64,000 nucleotides of DNA, from positions 434,281 through 498,280 of the forward strand of contig VYZI01000128.1 of the NCBI GenBank assembly GCA_013397695.1. Reading direction: 5' to 3'. The stretch is from Centropus unirufus. Lineage: Eukaryota; Chordata; Aves; Cuculiformes; Centropidae. Below the pieces are notes generated by a model. The model worked only from the letters and a program-made list of their open reading frames with translations. It made no database searches and was not told the origin of the DNA. Within the stretch, counting starts at the first letter, position 1; every line of letters starts with the position of its first letter. The translations under genes were made by a program, and so were the position numbers. Below, one piece after another: positions 1-12,600 of the stretch.

Positions 1-2212
1 ATCCCATCCAACACCAGGATTTAACTCATCACATGCTTGCAATCATTTGAAGGGAAAACCTGTGAAGAGCTCTCCAGTTGCCATCTGTCCTTCTTACGCC
101 AAGACAGTGTAGGCAATTACAGCGGTATTCCTTTCAACCTCTCAAACAAAGTACATTAAAAAGGTTTGATCAAATCCTCTTTATGCAATATATGTCACAT
201 TCAGTGAATACAAATTGATGACCTTGCCCTTTGCCCTGGCAAACTCTCTTTGTCTTTCCTCTATGAAATGGCATATTTGAACACAGCATTTCCTTAAATG
301 TTGCCTTGATTGCATATGGAGAGAACACAGGCAGCTAAATGTTAATTAAGGAAATGAGTGGGGTTTCTTAAATGCTCTCCTTGTACACATTTTTAACACT
401 CTCTCACCTCAAATATTATCTGTATAATGAAACGCCAGAGAGGAATATTATCCAATCAGGTTAAAAAAAGGCACAGTCCCAAATTAATTAATGGTACAGT
501 GAAAACATAAATCCTTTTTCTGCCAGAGTACCAACAGATTATTTTTAAAGGGAACACAATGAACAAAAAAAAACTCAAGCAAAATTATGTTTAATAACTT
601 ACATTGCTATGGAAAATTCATTAGGCTGCTGTGACTGAGGTAGACTAAAAGATCACCTCTCCTTTTTGTTCAATTTAGTATGCAAATGATTGTCAAAGAG
701 CCAGAGTAGCTAGTTTCACTGATTTTTCTACACTGCCAGTTAATCAGTCTCCTATTTCATCTGTATGCAACCTTCATACACACATGCAGGAGAAACAAAA
801 GCATAAAAAGGAAGACGTAAGTGCTTACCTACAAATTAACAAGGGACTCTCAGCACCATAATAGTTATTTGCATTATTTGTTTTACAGTAGCACTAAATG
901 GTTATACAACCCAACGTGCAGCTGACTGTACGTATTTATCAGGCAGTCTCTTCCTCCAAAAGTCTATAACCTGGCTTATGAGACATATATTAAAAAATCC
1001 CAGGGGACAGAAAAGAAAGCCAAGAGACAGAGATATTAGGGGGGGTTGTGTGGTTTCATTGCCCTTTTTTTTTTTTGTTTTGTTTTTTAACAGAAATCCC
1101 TAAAGGGACACAGAAGTTAACAGTAATGGCACGACGTGAACAAGCTCACCTGTGCCTTCATGTGCTCCAGAACGGAATGGATTTGGTGGATATTTATACA
1201 GTACGTTCAGACACGAGGTATGGCAATCTAGCCCAAGGTGAGACTTTGCAAAGTGCACAGCCAGAGCATTCAAAGCATTTAACATGAAATCACATGTAAC
1301 AGCCTGGAAAAGATGATGGATTAAGAAGAAGCATTAAATGTGCATTATTTTTGTGCTGACTGCCATTGCTTGAGCAGTAGGAAGGCAAGAGCTGGCATTT
1401 GATTAAGACTGGTTACTGGAAAGAGAAACAAAGAACACTCCCCTCTGTGTCACATGCATGTCACAGTTCATATTAACAATGAATAATATAGAAAAGACTG
1501 TTTCTTTATTCACCTTTGGGGGATAAGGCCACCTGAAGTCCATAAATAAATGAGGATGGAAGATTCCCCCACTTTGTTTCGTGAAGTAGCAGATAAGTCC
1601 CCTATGGAGCAGTGGAGCCCAGACGACACTGATGCACCACTGGTACTCACCAAGGGCATTTCTCCTCTGATCTCTTGCACAAGAGCCAGACAAATTCAGA
1701 CTCCATCTGCATTGAGTACCTTAGTAGGGATTTTTTCCAGGCCCTCTCCTTTAATATCTATGCCCCTCAGGAGCATTACTAAGTCTTAACTTCATTATCA
1801 AACTGTGTGACATATCTCACAGAAATTAAAAGAATGCAACTGGAAGATCTTAAATAACTGGGGAGAAAAAAAAAAGCCAGTGTTGACAACATAGTAACAC
1901 AGATACTTATATTTATATCCCCATTTTGTACTGTTTTCTATGTCAACTCTTAACTTTAGCATTTGAAAACTGATTTCCTGTAACCTTAAGTTAAAAATAT
2001 TTTCAGGTGTTCCATTCAAGCAAAAGGGGTTTGAAAGTAGTAACTTCTCCATCCGGAAAGCTACTCGGTTATGGAAAGACAGAATATTTGGTACATGATT
2101 TGTCACATGGTCCAGGGAGGGAATCCAGTAGAGTCATGAGAAGGACATTATTTGGAAGAGTATGAGCTCATAGCATTTCCACTTTTCGAACTACACTCAG
2201 ATCTCAAGACTG

Positions 2213-2555
2213 GAATGAAGTATTATGGAATCACTTATCTTGGAAAAGACCTTTAAGGTCATCAAACCCAATCATTAACCTAACACTGCCAAGCCCACCA
2301 CTAAACCATGGCCCTAAGCACCCCATCTACACACCTTTTAAATACCTCCAGGGATGGGGACTCAACCACTTCCCTGGGCAACCTCTTCCAGTGCTGGACA
2401 AACCTTTCAGTGAAGAAATTTTTCCAAATATCCAATTGAAACCTCCCTTGGTGCAATGTGAAGCTATTTCCTCTTATCATTTGTTGCTTGGAAAAAAGAT
2501 ACCAAAGCCCATGTCACTACAGCCTCCTTTCAGGTAGTTGGAGAGAGCAATAAAG
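2213..2555 (-). mobile_element. CR1 LINE 3' fragment, diverged
   Basis: The plus strand contains GGAATCACTTATCTTGGAAA, then AAGGTCATCAAACCCAATCA, and later CCAGGGATGGGGACTCAACC and TTTCAGTGAAGAAATTTTTCC. These are the reverse complement of the CR1 3' UTR and end of ORF2 in the usual order. The copy is diverged, has no usable reading frame, and its boundaries are approximate. Confidence 0.85.
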
Positions 2556-3195
2556 GCTGATACAAGGTTGATAAGAGCAATAGGAGAGTGATACAAAGCA
2601 TGTCCGATTGCTTTTTCCTGGCTATAGCTTGGAGCACTTAAAAATATACTACAAAACAATAAAAAAACCAAACTAAAAAAATCAACTTCTCCTTCTAACC
2701 CTTCTATTTTGTAGGAAAACTTGAAAACTTTAATTAAAGAAACCTTGCACTTTGGCACCAGAACAGCCTTTTCCATTGATTTTCATCAGGCCTTTTAAGT
2801 TTACACAAGTCGCAGCTTTTCACTTCAGTCTCCTCTAGCAAAGCTGATTAATATCCTGTTGTACTTAGCCTCCTCTCCTTTGGCCACTGTTAACCGTCTC
2901 CTCTTCTTCAGGCACACGCATGAGACCATTTCTAAAATGGATCACATACACAATCCAGACGGGGGAGATAAAACCCAGGTTTCTGGTTTTAAAGTCAGCT
3001 CATTTCATTCTACTGGCCCAAGAAACCAACATGTTGCCACCTCTTTTTGCAGCAGGAGCGAAGCAGAAAGCAGAGTTGTCACCTCTTAAACTGGCTTTGT
3101 CACCAGTGAAGTCAGTGAGGAATTGCACCTCAGATTAAAAGAAAAAAAAATAAATCCTTTTTTGCTGGATCACGCTTCTCTTTTGAAAGTGCTAT

Positions 3196-3212
3196 AAAAA
3201 AAAAAAAAAAAA
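3196..3212. repeat. A run, 17 bases
   Basis: An uninterrupted homopolymer. No recognisable retroelement body precedes it. Confidence 0.8.
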
Positions 3213-6200
3213 GTGGCTGTTGAACAAACCTGACAGTCGCTGGGCAGGAACATTTGTTACTCTAAGCATTCCGCCTCTACCTACCAAAAGAAACCTCAAA
3301 AACAGGGTACCTTGAAGCGAACCAGTAAACACACGTAGGAAAAAATATCTGTATTTGAAACATGAAGTATAATCCCCCACAACCACAACTTCTGAAGCGT
3401 ATCGCTTTATCAAAGCGGCAGAGCAAGCACAGCAAGAAGTTCAGTGTTCTTCAGTGCTGCCAGGCATCAGCAATGAACTGTGAACAGCTGGGATGTCACC
3501 ACTGCAACACACAAAACTGCCTAATGCTCATTTTGAGCCACTTTATAACCCGTTTCCCCAGCCCCACTTCTTTCTGAACAAGATGAGCTCCCAAATCCTA
3601 CCATTTCTTTTAAAAGGTTGAGTTCATTTTTGGACCTGTTGGGTGTTTCTTTTCATGTAAACAACCTCAAATATATGCATTTCTAATGATTCCAAATTCC
3701 TGGGGAAGTGACTCTGGTTTGACTTAGTATGGAAACTCTATCCAAAGCATCCCACAAAACACCACTCTCCCAGATATTTCATCATTGTTCAAAGCTGTAC
3801 AAAATAAAACTTGCACCACTCAAATATCAGATATTACCCATGAACTTTTGATTGTCCAAGTAGGTTCAAATGTATGAACTCAAATAACAAACATCGGCCT
3901 CCGCAAATGCTTCTGCATGTACTCAGTACTCTGAGAAGACAATGACACATCACGCTAAGAGTGAAAAACTGAGCTTCTAATTTCACCATATCCTTCTGAA
4001 AACTGTGCCACACAGTAGAAGAGTTGGCTCCTTCTACTGAAGACCTGAACAGGCTTCCTTAAAGCCTTTTGTTACACATTAGCAGAATTAGCAAGTAAAC
4101 GTGAAATAAGTGTAAAATGTTTTAGTAAAATACGAAGATCAGACTTAAGGCCTCGGGGTTTGTAGAACATAGAAATAAAGCATATAGACGATCTTCTTAC
4201 AGTCTGATGACCAGAGAGTTGTCTACATCTATAAATGAGTTCCAGAAGCTGCCATTCTCTTCCATCCAACCTTTCGCCTTTGTTTCCACATCCTGAAATG
4301 CCACCTTCTCAATTAAGGCAGCTTTATGAGAAACCAGCCATAGTCGGGACTTAAAATGGAGCAAAGCACAAGAAAGCCCAACAAACACAGAAAGGGTTAT
4401 TTTAATCCTCAGACCAGGTCTGCCTTCCAGCCCAGTCCCACTGCAAGTTGTGTTGAGTCAGTGGAAGGCACGGCAGGCTGCAGAAATTCATGGGAATTCA
4501 TGGGAATGAATAGTGATAAGTGTTGCTAAGGAGAAATTCTCCTGTTCTCTTCTTTTGTTTCCCTGACTTACACGAAGGCTTCACTTTCCATACCACTAAA
4601 AGACCGACAGCAGCAGGAACAAAAAAGAAAAGCTCCCAAAAAATTGCAAATTAAAGAGGAGGGGGTGGGGGAAGGAATTCTTAAACTGCCTGCCCCTCAC
4701 AAGTGTCAAACTGATCTTTCAGTTATTGATAGTTCACTTTCTCAAGTGACCACTAAAGTGGAAGCTGCCCAAATTTGTATTTATATTTAAAGACAACAGT
4801 CAATGAGAAGTACACTCACACTTACTTAAAAAAAAAGTGAGCAGGCAGGACCTGTGCAAAGCAACTTTGCAATCAGGGACTGTGAGTGCACTCGCTATTT
4901 TACACTACAATTAATCTGATTGAAAACTGGAACAAAGATTAAACTTACTCCTATTTAAAATCAACAGCTTCATATTACTATGCCATTTATACCAGTATAT
5001 TAAGATAAAATTAAGCTTTTGCACATGTTTTTGCTTAACATGGCAATGACATATTCAGCAAGAAGCAGTTTTAGCTTGTTATATGAAACAAATGCAACTT
5101 GTATTCCATCACTGCAAATACTAAATTGCTACAAAAAAGAACATATGAATGTGCAGATCTGAATTCAGACATAAAAACAGTGAAAAATTATATCTCCTGA
5201 AGTTAAATTAACTGAACAATTAACTGTGGCTACCCTTTACCAGCTTCACCAGTCAGCCCATCAGTTGTGAAGGCTGGGGGGGAGGAAGGAGAGATTGCAT
5301 AAGGTGAAAATAAAAGTCTTTTCTTGTAGAAGTCAATACATCATCTTAAGCGAGAAAAAATGGTCCCTAAACATCCGTAACTGCAATCAGTAATTGTCAT
5401 TAAAAGCTATTATATAGAATAAGTGTAATTAGAGCATCTTGCCTGCGCAGGGGGCAGCGCACAGAGAACGCTAGAAGGATTCGTAAATTAGTGCCAAATC
5501 CATCTCATTCCTAGCTACCACACAATCTGCTGTAAAAGAGAAAAATTGTATTTACACACATTAAGGCAAAGCCCACTGGCCTCTACAAAATTAGCCTAAA
5601 CACGAAATGCAGTTATTCGAGGGACTCCCTATTTCATTATGTGTCTTAGGAATAAAGGGATAAAGTTTGCCATCAATAACGCTGAACATATCTGCTGAAC
5701 CCCGCAGATTCCATGGCATTAATAATTTAAACTCTTATGGGAATTTTGTCATGGTGGAGATAGGACTTGTCTGCAAACGGAGCTCAGGGGATGTTCAATA
5801 TGATCTATTCTAGTATACACACACAATTGCTACATTTATCATGATGCAGGGGAAAAGAATGGTTCTTTCTTAGGACTTCAGGAGTGTTTCTTCTGTAATT
5901 TACACAATAAAACCTCTTTCTAATAAAAAGTCACAGGTTCTGAAAAGATACTGTCATAAGAATTATACTAAAAAGGTTTCCTCTCTCCCCATCTCTATTA
6001 CTCATGCATGCACAGCAGTGTTCAAGACATTATAAAAAGGGATGGGAAGTCAGCAGATCAGCTCCTGTTAGCAGTGCAAGATGCTACTGTAAGCGCAGTT
6101 TCTGTATGAGATTATGGCCTAAGCGGATAAAACGGTATGCTTGCCTCCAATATTAACACTTCTAAGTGCAAATCAAACAGATTTATATGTAAAGCAGTGT

Positions 6201-7870
6201 GCACAGCAATTATGTGCACAACTACTTGATCACAGTCCAAAAATCCCCTTTTACACGTGCCAAGGGTAAGCACAGATGGAACACATTCTTCCAAGATGCT
6301 TGTGGTATTTCTACAATTAAAATTAAAATGAGGCGTTTGTGCAAAAGCTCATCTAAGGAAACTCTAGATATGAATGCATTTGTGCACTAACAATCAAATT
6401 GGTGTTCTAATTTAGTGTAACCATTTTCCAGGCTGTTTTTTTAGAATGAAAGTGAGCTCAAATAGAGTTCAAAACAATTAGGCAAGAAAAACCTTCCTTT
6501 CATGACCAATCCCTGATTCTTACAGTATGATTTTCAGAAAAAAAAAAGCTTCGAAAACATTTCTGTCCACGTGCTTTTAATACACCCACATTGCACCTTC
6601 ACTACTCCAGGCAAGCAAAACTCAGTGTGCTCTGCAGATCCCAAGCGGCAGAAGAAGAAGCGGCCAATGCTCAGTTACAAAGCTGAGGCAGCAGAGAAGC
6701 TAATGCAATCCTTATAAACCCAGGCAAGTACCTCATAATATTTCTTTAATTTGCTAAATCTCCATTGAAACAGTATTTCAGTCAATGAATGCATAGGTGA
6801 TCAGAAAGAATCTTAATGGCACGAGGCATGCCTCAGCATCTTAGTCCTGCTGATTAGCATTTTACCACATTTTAAGATACTCCCTGTAAAACCTAGAGGA
6901 TAGCAGCCAAAGGCTCTAGAAGATGCCTGGTTATCCATGAAAACTGAACTCCCTGTTCAGTTCAGGAAATTTACCATATTATATCATAAAACAATTATTT
7001 TTCTATTGGGATATTTGTAAGAGAATCAGCCTGGAAAATGTAATCCAAAAGTTTACCACTAGAGCAGCTTTTACATGATGTGAACACCCTGAAGAGAGAT
7101 GTTCCCATCTCAGCTTGAATACATTCTGTTAACGTTGGCTCTCAAATAATTGCTTGACGAGAAGAAACCAAGTAAGTGAGAACAACACAGGCAGAGGCTG
7201 CGTGACAACTGTGCAGAGGTAACGCTTGGGACAGTTGTGGTGTGTGCATCCTCATCCTGAAACAGGAGCTCCCAGCCTGCCTCAGGGAAACCCCAGCCCA
7301 GCCTCACCCAGAACCTCCTGTTCCTCCTTGTGTGCTGAAGCCAGCACAATCCAAGCGCTCCCCAGAGATCAGCCAAGCCTCTCTCCCTCGTGATTCTTCA
7401 GTGTGTCGTCTTAATGTAGACCTCTCTCCTGTCCCAAACTCCTTCTGCATCACAAACCTCTTCTTAATCTGCTTGAACGTGCCAGGGTCCAACTGCGCTC
7501 CGATGGCTGCTGGATCTCCCTCTGGCTAGTTCTCCAAAGAGGAAGAAAATCCTTACTCCAGCAGGGCATTAAGAAAAACATACACCAAGTATATAACAGA
7601 AAAAATTATCCAGGCAGCCTAGAGTCAGTGACTAGCATTGAGGCAAAACATATGTATAGAAGTTTTAATGCACAACATGCTAATCTAGAGTGCTTGAACA
7701 GCTTTATGAAACAGACAGATAAGGTAGTGGTAGTTTTTTCCACCAATGATGATCTTTTCTGCTCCTAAAGAAACCACAATAATTATCTGTAGGACGCAGT
7801 AGAGGGGCTTTAATAGCTTTTAAAATAATTCCAGCAGTAAATAAAACAAATTACACTGCCTCCCATACCA

Positions 7871-8002
7871 TGGGATCATAGACTCGCTAGGTTGGAAATG
7901 ACCTTTGAGATCAAGTCCAACCGTACCCGACCACTGCAAAACCACATTCCTCAGCATTCATCCACCCATCTTCTACGTACCTCCAGGCTGATGACCCAAA
8001 GG
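7871..8002 (-). mobile_element. CR1 LINE 3'-end fragment, short
   Basis: The plus strand reads GGGATCATAGACTCGCTAGGT and then GGAAATGACCTTTGAGATCAA, GTCCAACC. This is the reverse complement of the CR1 3' end, followed by about 100 bp that diverges in the manner of an old copy (CATCCACCCATCTTC and CCTCCAGG remain). Confidence 0.82.
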
Positions 8003-9520
8003 CTCCTGGAAAAGGGATTTGCAATAAATACTTCTATCTTCTAGCAGTCTTTCAGTACTTAAAGGAAACCTACAGGAAAGCTAGAAAGGGGCTCTTTATT
8101 AGGGAGTGCAGCGGTAGGGTAAGGGGGTATAGCCCCACGCTGAAAGAAGGGAGCCTAAAATAAATTATAGCTGATATAATTTTCTGTATATCATTTGATA
8201 ACACTGACTGATGATGTTCTCAATACAAGTTCCAGTGGCACTGGACTGTGCTGCTACCTGAGTAAGCCTAACAATCTTAATCCCAAAAGTTAAGAGAAAT
8301 ATGATAAAAAATAAAAAAAAGGGAGGCAGCATAACGCTTTGCAAGCATTTATGGTGCAACAGTTCTGCCAAAGCTTCATGCGTTAAGCCTCTGAAATGTT
8401 TTTCAAAATGTCTTTAGAGTGAGGTATCATTAACTCTGCTTCAGGGTAAGCAAACTGAGATAGTTGGGATGAAATCCCACTTCAGTTCTCTGACTTGGAT
8501 AAGTCTATACATTGAGAGGATTTTGGAACTGGAAGTAAAAAATGGGAGATGGGTTGGCTTTGCTGGTAAGCCCATGCTGTAATTAGGAAGGGACAAGAAG
8601 AAAAAAAATTGCAGCACAACCATACTTTCACTAACTGACTAAAATAAGCAGGCTGTGTTCTTTAAATAATAGGCTTCATCTAGATTTTATTATTTTGCAA
8701 GCTGTTTGTGTTACAGCAAAGCTCTTAGCTTGTATTTTAACTACCTACTAAAAATATGGAAAGCCATAGTAATAAATAAATTTTACACATGAACTCATGT
8801 AACAGTACTTTTCTGGGGACACCACACAGTCCATAAAATTATCTGTAGTCTTTTTTAGCTCTGCTTTAATTGGCCTGCAAAACAAGGTAGATGGATAGAA
8901 GCTGTTTCTCAAAGTCTATCTTACTGAAACGAAATACAAGAGTTAAGGTTACAGCAAATTATTTTTTTTTTTACTTCATTGAAGTGCATTATTTGTATTA
9001 TGAATGCACCAAGCGGTCTTTCTGGGGACTTTATACAACTTTGTATCATTTTGCACCCACTGTAGGGAACTCTGTCCTGCAGCATAGGTAAAGAGGCAAT
9101 GATTGCCACTGAAGGTAGAAAAACTCATGTCTCTAAGCACCAGTTAGCAGAAATGAGAAAGAAATAGAGCTACATCAAGGTGCCTATGGATAGAAGAACA
9201 TGGAAAATAGTGAAATATCTGGGATTTGTTATTCTTATGGAAAAAAATTACATGCAAAACACAACCATTTATAGCTGTTTCAAATATCGAAAGACTGGTT
9301 TGCCAGCTGCATGCTGTCTATCACCCAGGAAGCATTGGGCAGACACTTGAATATCTGTTCTACTCGTTACCACCAAGCTTTCTCAACCATATACCAGATG
9401 TTCACAGACTATGGACTAGCTCTTTCAGTCAGAGCAGAAATGCTGCCAATGCAAACACTACACCCCATGAGCTGATGGACAAAACAATATGGCCTATTTT
9501 TTAAAAACAAAGCAGCTCTT

Positions 9521-9657
9521 TCATGGTGTTCAAGGCCGGGTTGGATGAGGCTTTACAATCTGACCTAGTCGAAGGTGTCCCTGCCCATGGCAGGGGATTT
9601 GGAACTAGATGCTCTTTAAGGTCCCTTCTAACCCAAACTGTTCTATGATTCTATGAT
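9521..9657 (+). mobile_element. CR1 LINE 3'-end fragment, plus orientation
   Basis: It begins near TTCAAGGCCGGGTTGGATGA and ends with AACCCAAACTGTTCTATGATTC, TATGATG, the characteristic CR1 3' terminal repeat. About 137 bp is left, all from the 3' end. It is antisense to SLC10A7. Confidence 0.9.
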
Positions 9658-12600
9658 GACAATGTAAATTTAGAACTGGTACATCCAAGGAATACTTCCT
9701 AAGAAAAAAAATCCAACAAAAGCAGCTCTTGCTGACTTGACAGTGCCATGTCCCTGATATTGTCTCCCTCACTGGCCAGATTTTAGGCTATTGCGAGGAT
9801 CCCAACAAACTCTTCTCACCAAAGTCCAGAGCGCAAAGAAAACTGACTGCCCCTCGTGCCGAGAAAAGGCCTCAGTACTGCTCCTCACTTCTTTAAAGAC
9901 ACTTTATCTCCCAATCCACTTCCAATTCTAATTTATCCAAGAATTAGCCCTCATACAGATTGATTACTAGCTCCAGGCACCCGGTAAGTCATGACAAAAT
10001 TAAATTCACAGGCTAGTACAGTTTATTAGCAGGTTACCCAGTTGCTGGGAGGAAATACCCTCACTCCTTTCCGACTGAATCCCTTACAAACTCCACTACC
10101 CACACCACCAAGGCACACGTCTATCACGAATCATGATGTCCACACAAAGCCCACAAAAGAACAGCCTGTAAATTAACACCTTATGCCACCTTCAAAGGAG
10201 CATGCTGTAGGATTAACCACAAAATCCAGAATATCTGTGAATTTGTGCCACAACACTGCTAACATTCAGTCTGCTTCAGCTGTAGGAATTGTATTCATCC
10301 CCAATTGTGATTGCAACACGTGTTCCTATAAAACGCCTCACTTAGCAGAAAAACTTCTAATAGGGATACATATATTTATAGCACTGCATTATGCACTTTC
10401 TTTCCACAGCAAAACTTACACTATGAAGCAAATTCTGTTAGCTGCTCATCGCGTACCTTTAAAAAGATTAGAGAGGAAAAAAATAAAACCCACCATGAAT
10501 GCACATCCCTAACTGCTGCACTCTCTCACACAATAAAATCAATAATTTAACTATCTGAAACTTCACATGTGCACAGCACTGCAAGTGGACCAGTGGCATT
10601 TTCACTTCAAATTTATATAGTCTTTAGTCAGTATACTTAATTTGCATTTCTAACACCTGCTTCAGTCGGCTGTGAAGCGCACTGTTATCTATAAAATTTT
10701 CTTTCATCTTTCCACTGTCCATCTAACAAAAAAATTATATGATGGAAGATAATTATTTGACTCTAAAAAAAGGATATGAAACTTTTTACATGGTTTTTGA
10801 TCATTTCTTGAAAGACATGCTCTTATATTTGACATTCCATTTTATTAAAAGGTCTGAGTTTTCAAAAAACCCTGGCTTTCCTATTATTTGTGTTATCTAA
10901 CCCTATGCAATATGTTTCTCATCCAAATAGTTAACATTCCCTTTCCATACAGGAGTGAAAATGTGGGAAAGAAACTAGACCACAATTAAGCAATGAGACA
11001 CGATAAGCTGTGCATTTTCAGGCTATTAGCACGTGGCTCAAATACACCAAGAGGAAGAGGCTTGAATGAGTTTTCCACTCAAGTGGGCATCAACTCTAAT
11101 GCCCGCATCATACCACAGTACAAAGTGATATATCAAGATTATGCAGACTACGTGCAGCTTTCATTCAGTGAGCTTATGTCTGGCACAAGAGCTATTTCCA
11201 GTCAGGTATGGTCAAATTAGTCAAAATTAGTCAAATTAGACACTGGCAGAATAAAGGCATCCAGTAAAACTGTCTAATGTTGAGCTTGTAAGACACAGTT
11301 GGAAGTCTAGAAGATAATATGAAGCATGGTTTATAAATGTTGAAACACATTCCACCTTCATATATTAACATAAGAAATTTTCTCTTTGGCATGGAATGGC
11401 AATCCCATTTAGATGAAAGTAAAGAAATATTTTTATTGAGAAGTAAAACTAGTAAGTTTTCAAATGCTTCTTCCTGTCAGAGCTCACATCCAGTCTTTTC
11501 AGGGTGTGACCACGCTATGTACAACATACTGGGTTCTTTAGCGATCGAGTCGGATGATCAGCTAATTCTGACCTTCCACCAGCAAACAGGGAAAGGATAT
11601 CGTGTAACTCTTACCGCAACAAGCCCTTACAGGGGAGTGCACCAAGAAAGGCAGAAAATATTTTACAAAAGGAATTTTTTTATACAATTCTTTTGTTCTT
11701 TTGAAGTAGAGGCAACATATAAACAATCTAGTTATTATGGGAAATAAACCAGATGTTGGTCGGTGGAGAACTAGGATGAAGGAGAAGAAAAAAAACAGTG
11801 GGCAATGCATTTGGTCACGTATTTTGCCAAAAAGGTGATAAACTGTAGGGGCAAGCCTGAGCCTCAAGGCAAGCAAAGGACTTCTCTCCAAGATGGTTTG
11901 AGTTTTGTTGGGGTGGTTTGGGGGAGCTTTTGTTGTTCTTTTGGTTTGTTTTTTTTATTTTGACTTTATGTAAATACAAACTATTCACTGGCAGAACAGA
12001 TAAAAGCAGCAAGGTAATGACATACTATTAATTAAATTATTTCTCCAACCTCCTTCACAATAACTGGTATTCCCAAATAAGTGCCATTGAGGAAGAAAGC
12101 TGAGGGTTGTTCTGATACTTGAAAGAAGCTAAGGAAAAATAATAATGGAGGGAGACTCTCAGCAACAACACAATGATTAAAAAAATATCGTAAACTACTG
12201 TTGTCTCATACTGAAGGGTCATGACAGTTTCCCAAACCTGCCTGTTAAAAGGCAGGTAGTAATAATATATAAACAAACACAAAAATATAAACACAAATTT
12301 CCAAAGGAAGTCACTTTTATAACCATGCTTTCCTTGCTAGTTGAGTTAAGAACTGCGGAAGCTTTTGACCTAACCTTTGGCACTTCCATTAAGATAATAT
12401 TTGTCACCCTGACAGCAAGAGGAATGGTTTCCAGCCACTCAACTTACACTAATAATGACATCTCTTGTTTTACCCCACGAGACCGAGGACTGCCAATTCA
12501 TGAACTGCTGAGTTTAGAACAGGTTCTGCTAGGGCAGGTAGAGAACAAACACAGAAAAAAACCCCACCCAATCCTAGGCAGAGCTTTGACTTGTTCTGGG

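Noticed and set aside
1403..1693. Minus-strand open frame with a GTGAGTACC donor-like site near 1650, considered as the next SLC10A7 exon
   Set aside because: The translation does not match the expected segment after FL in SLC10A7, and the protein is otherwise contiguous across the recognised exons.
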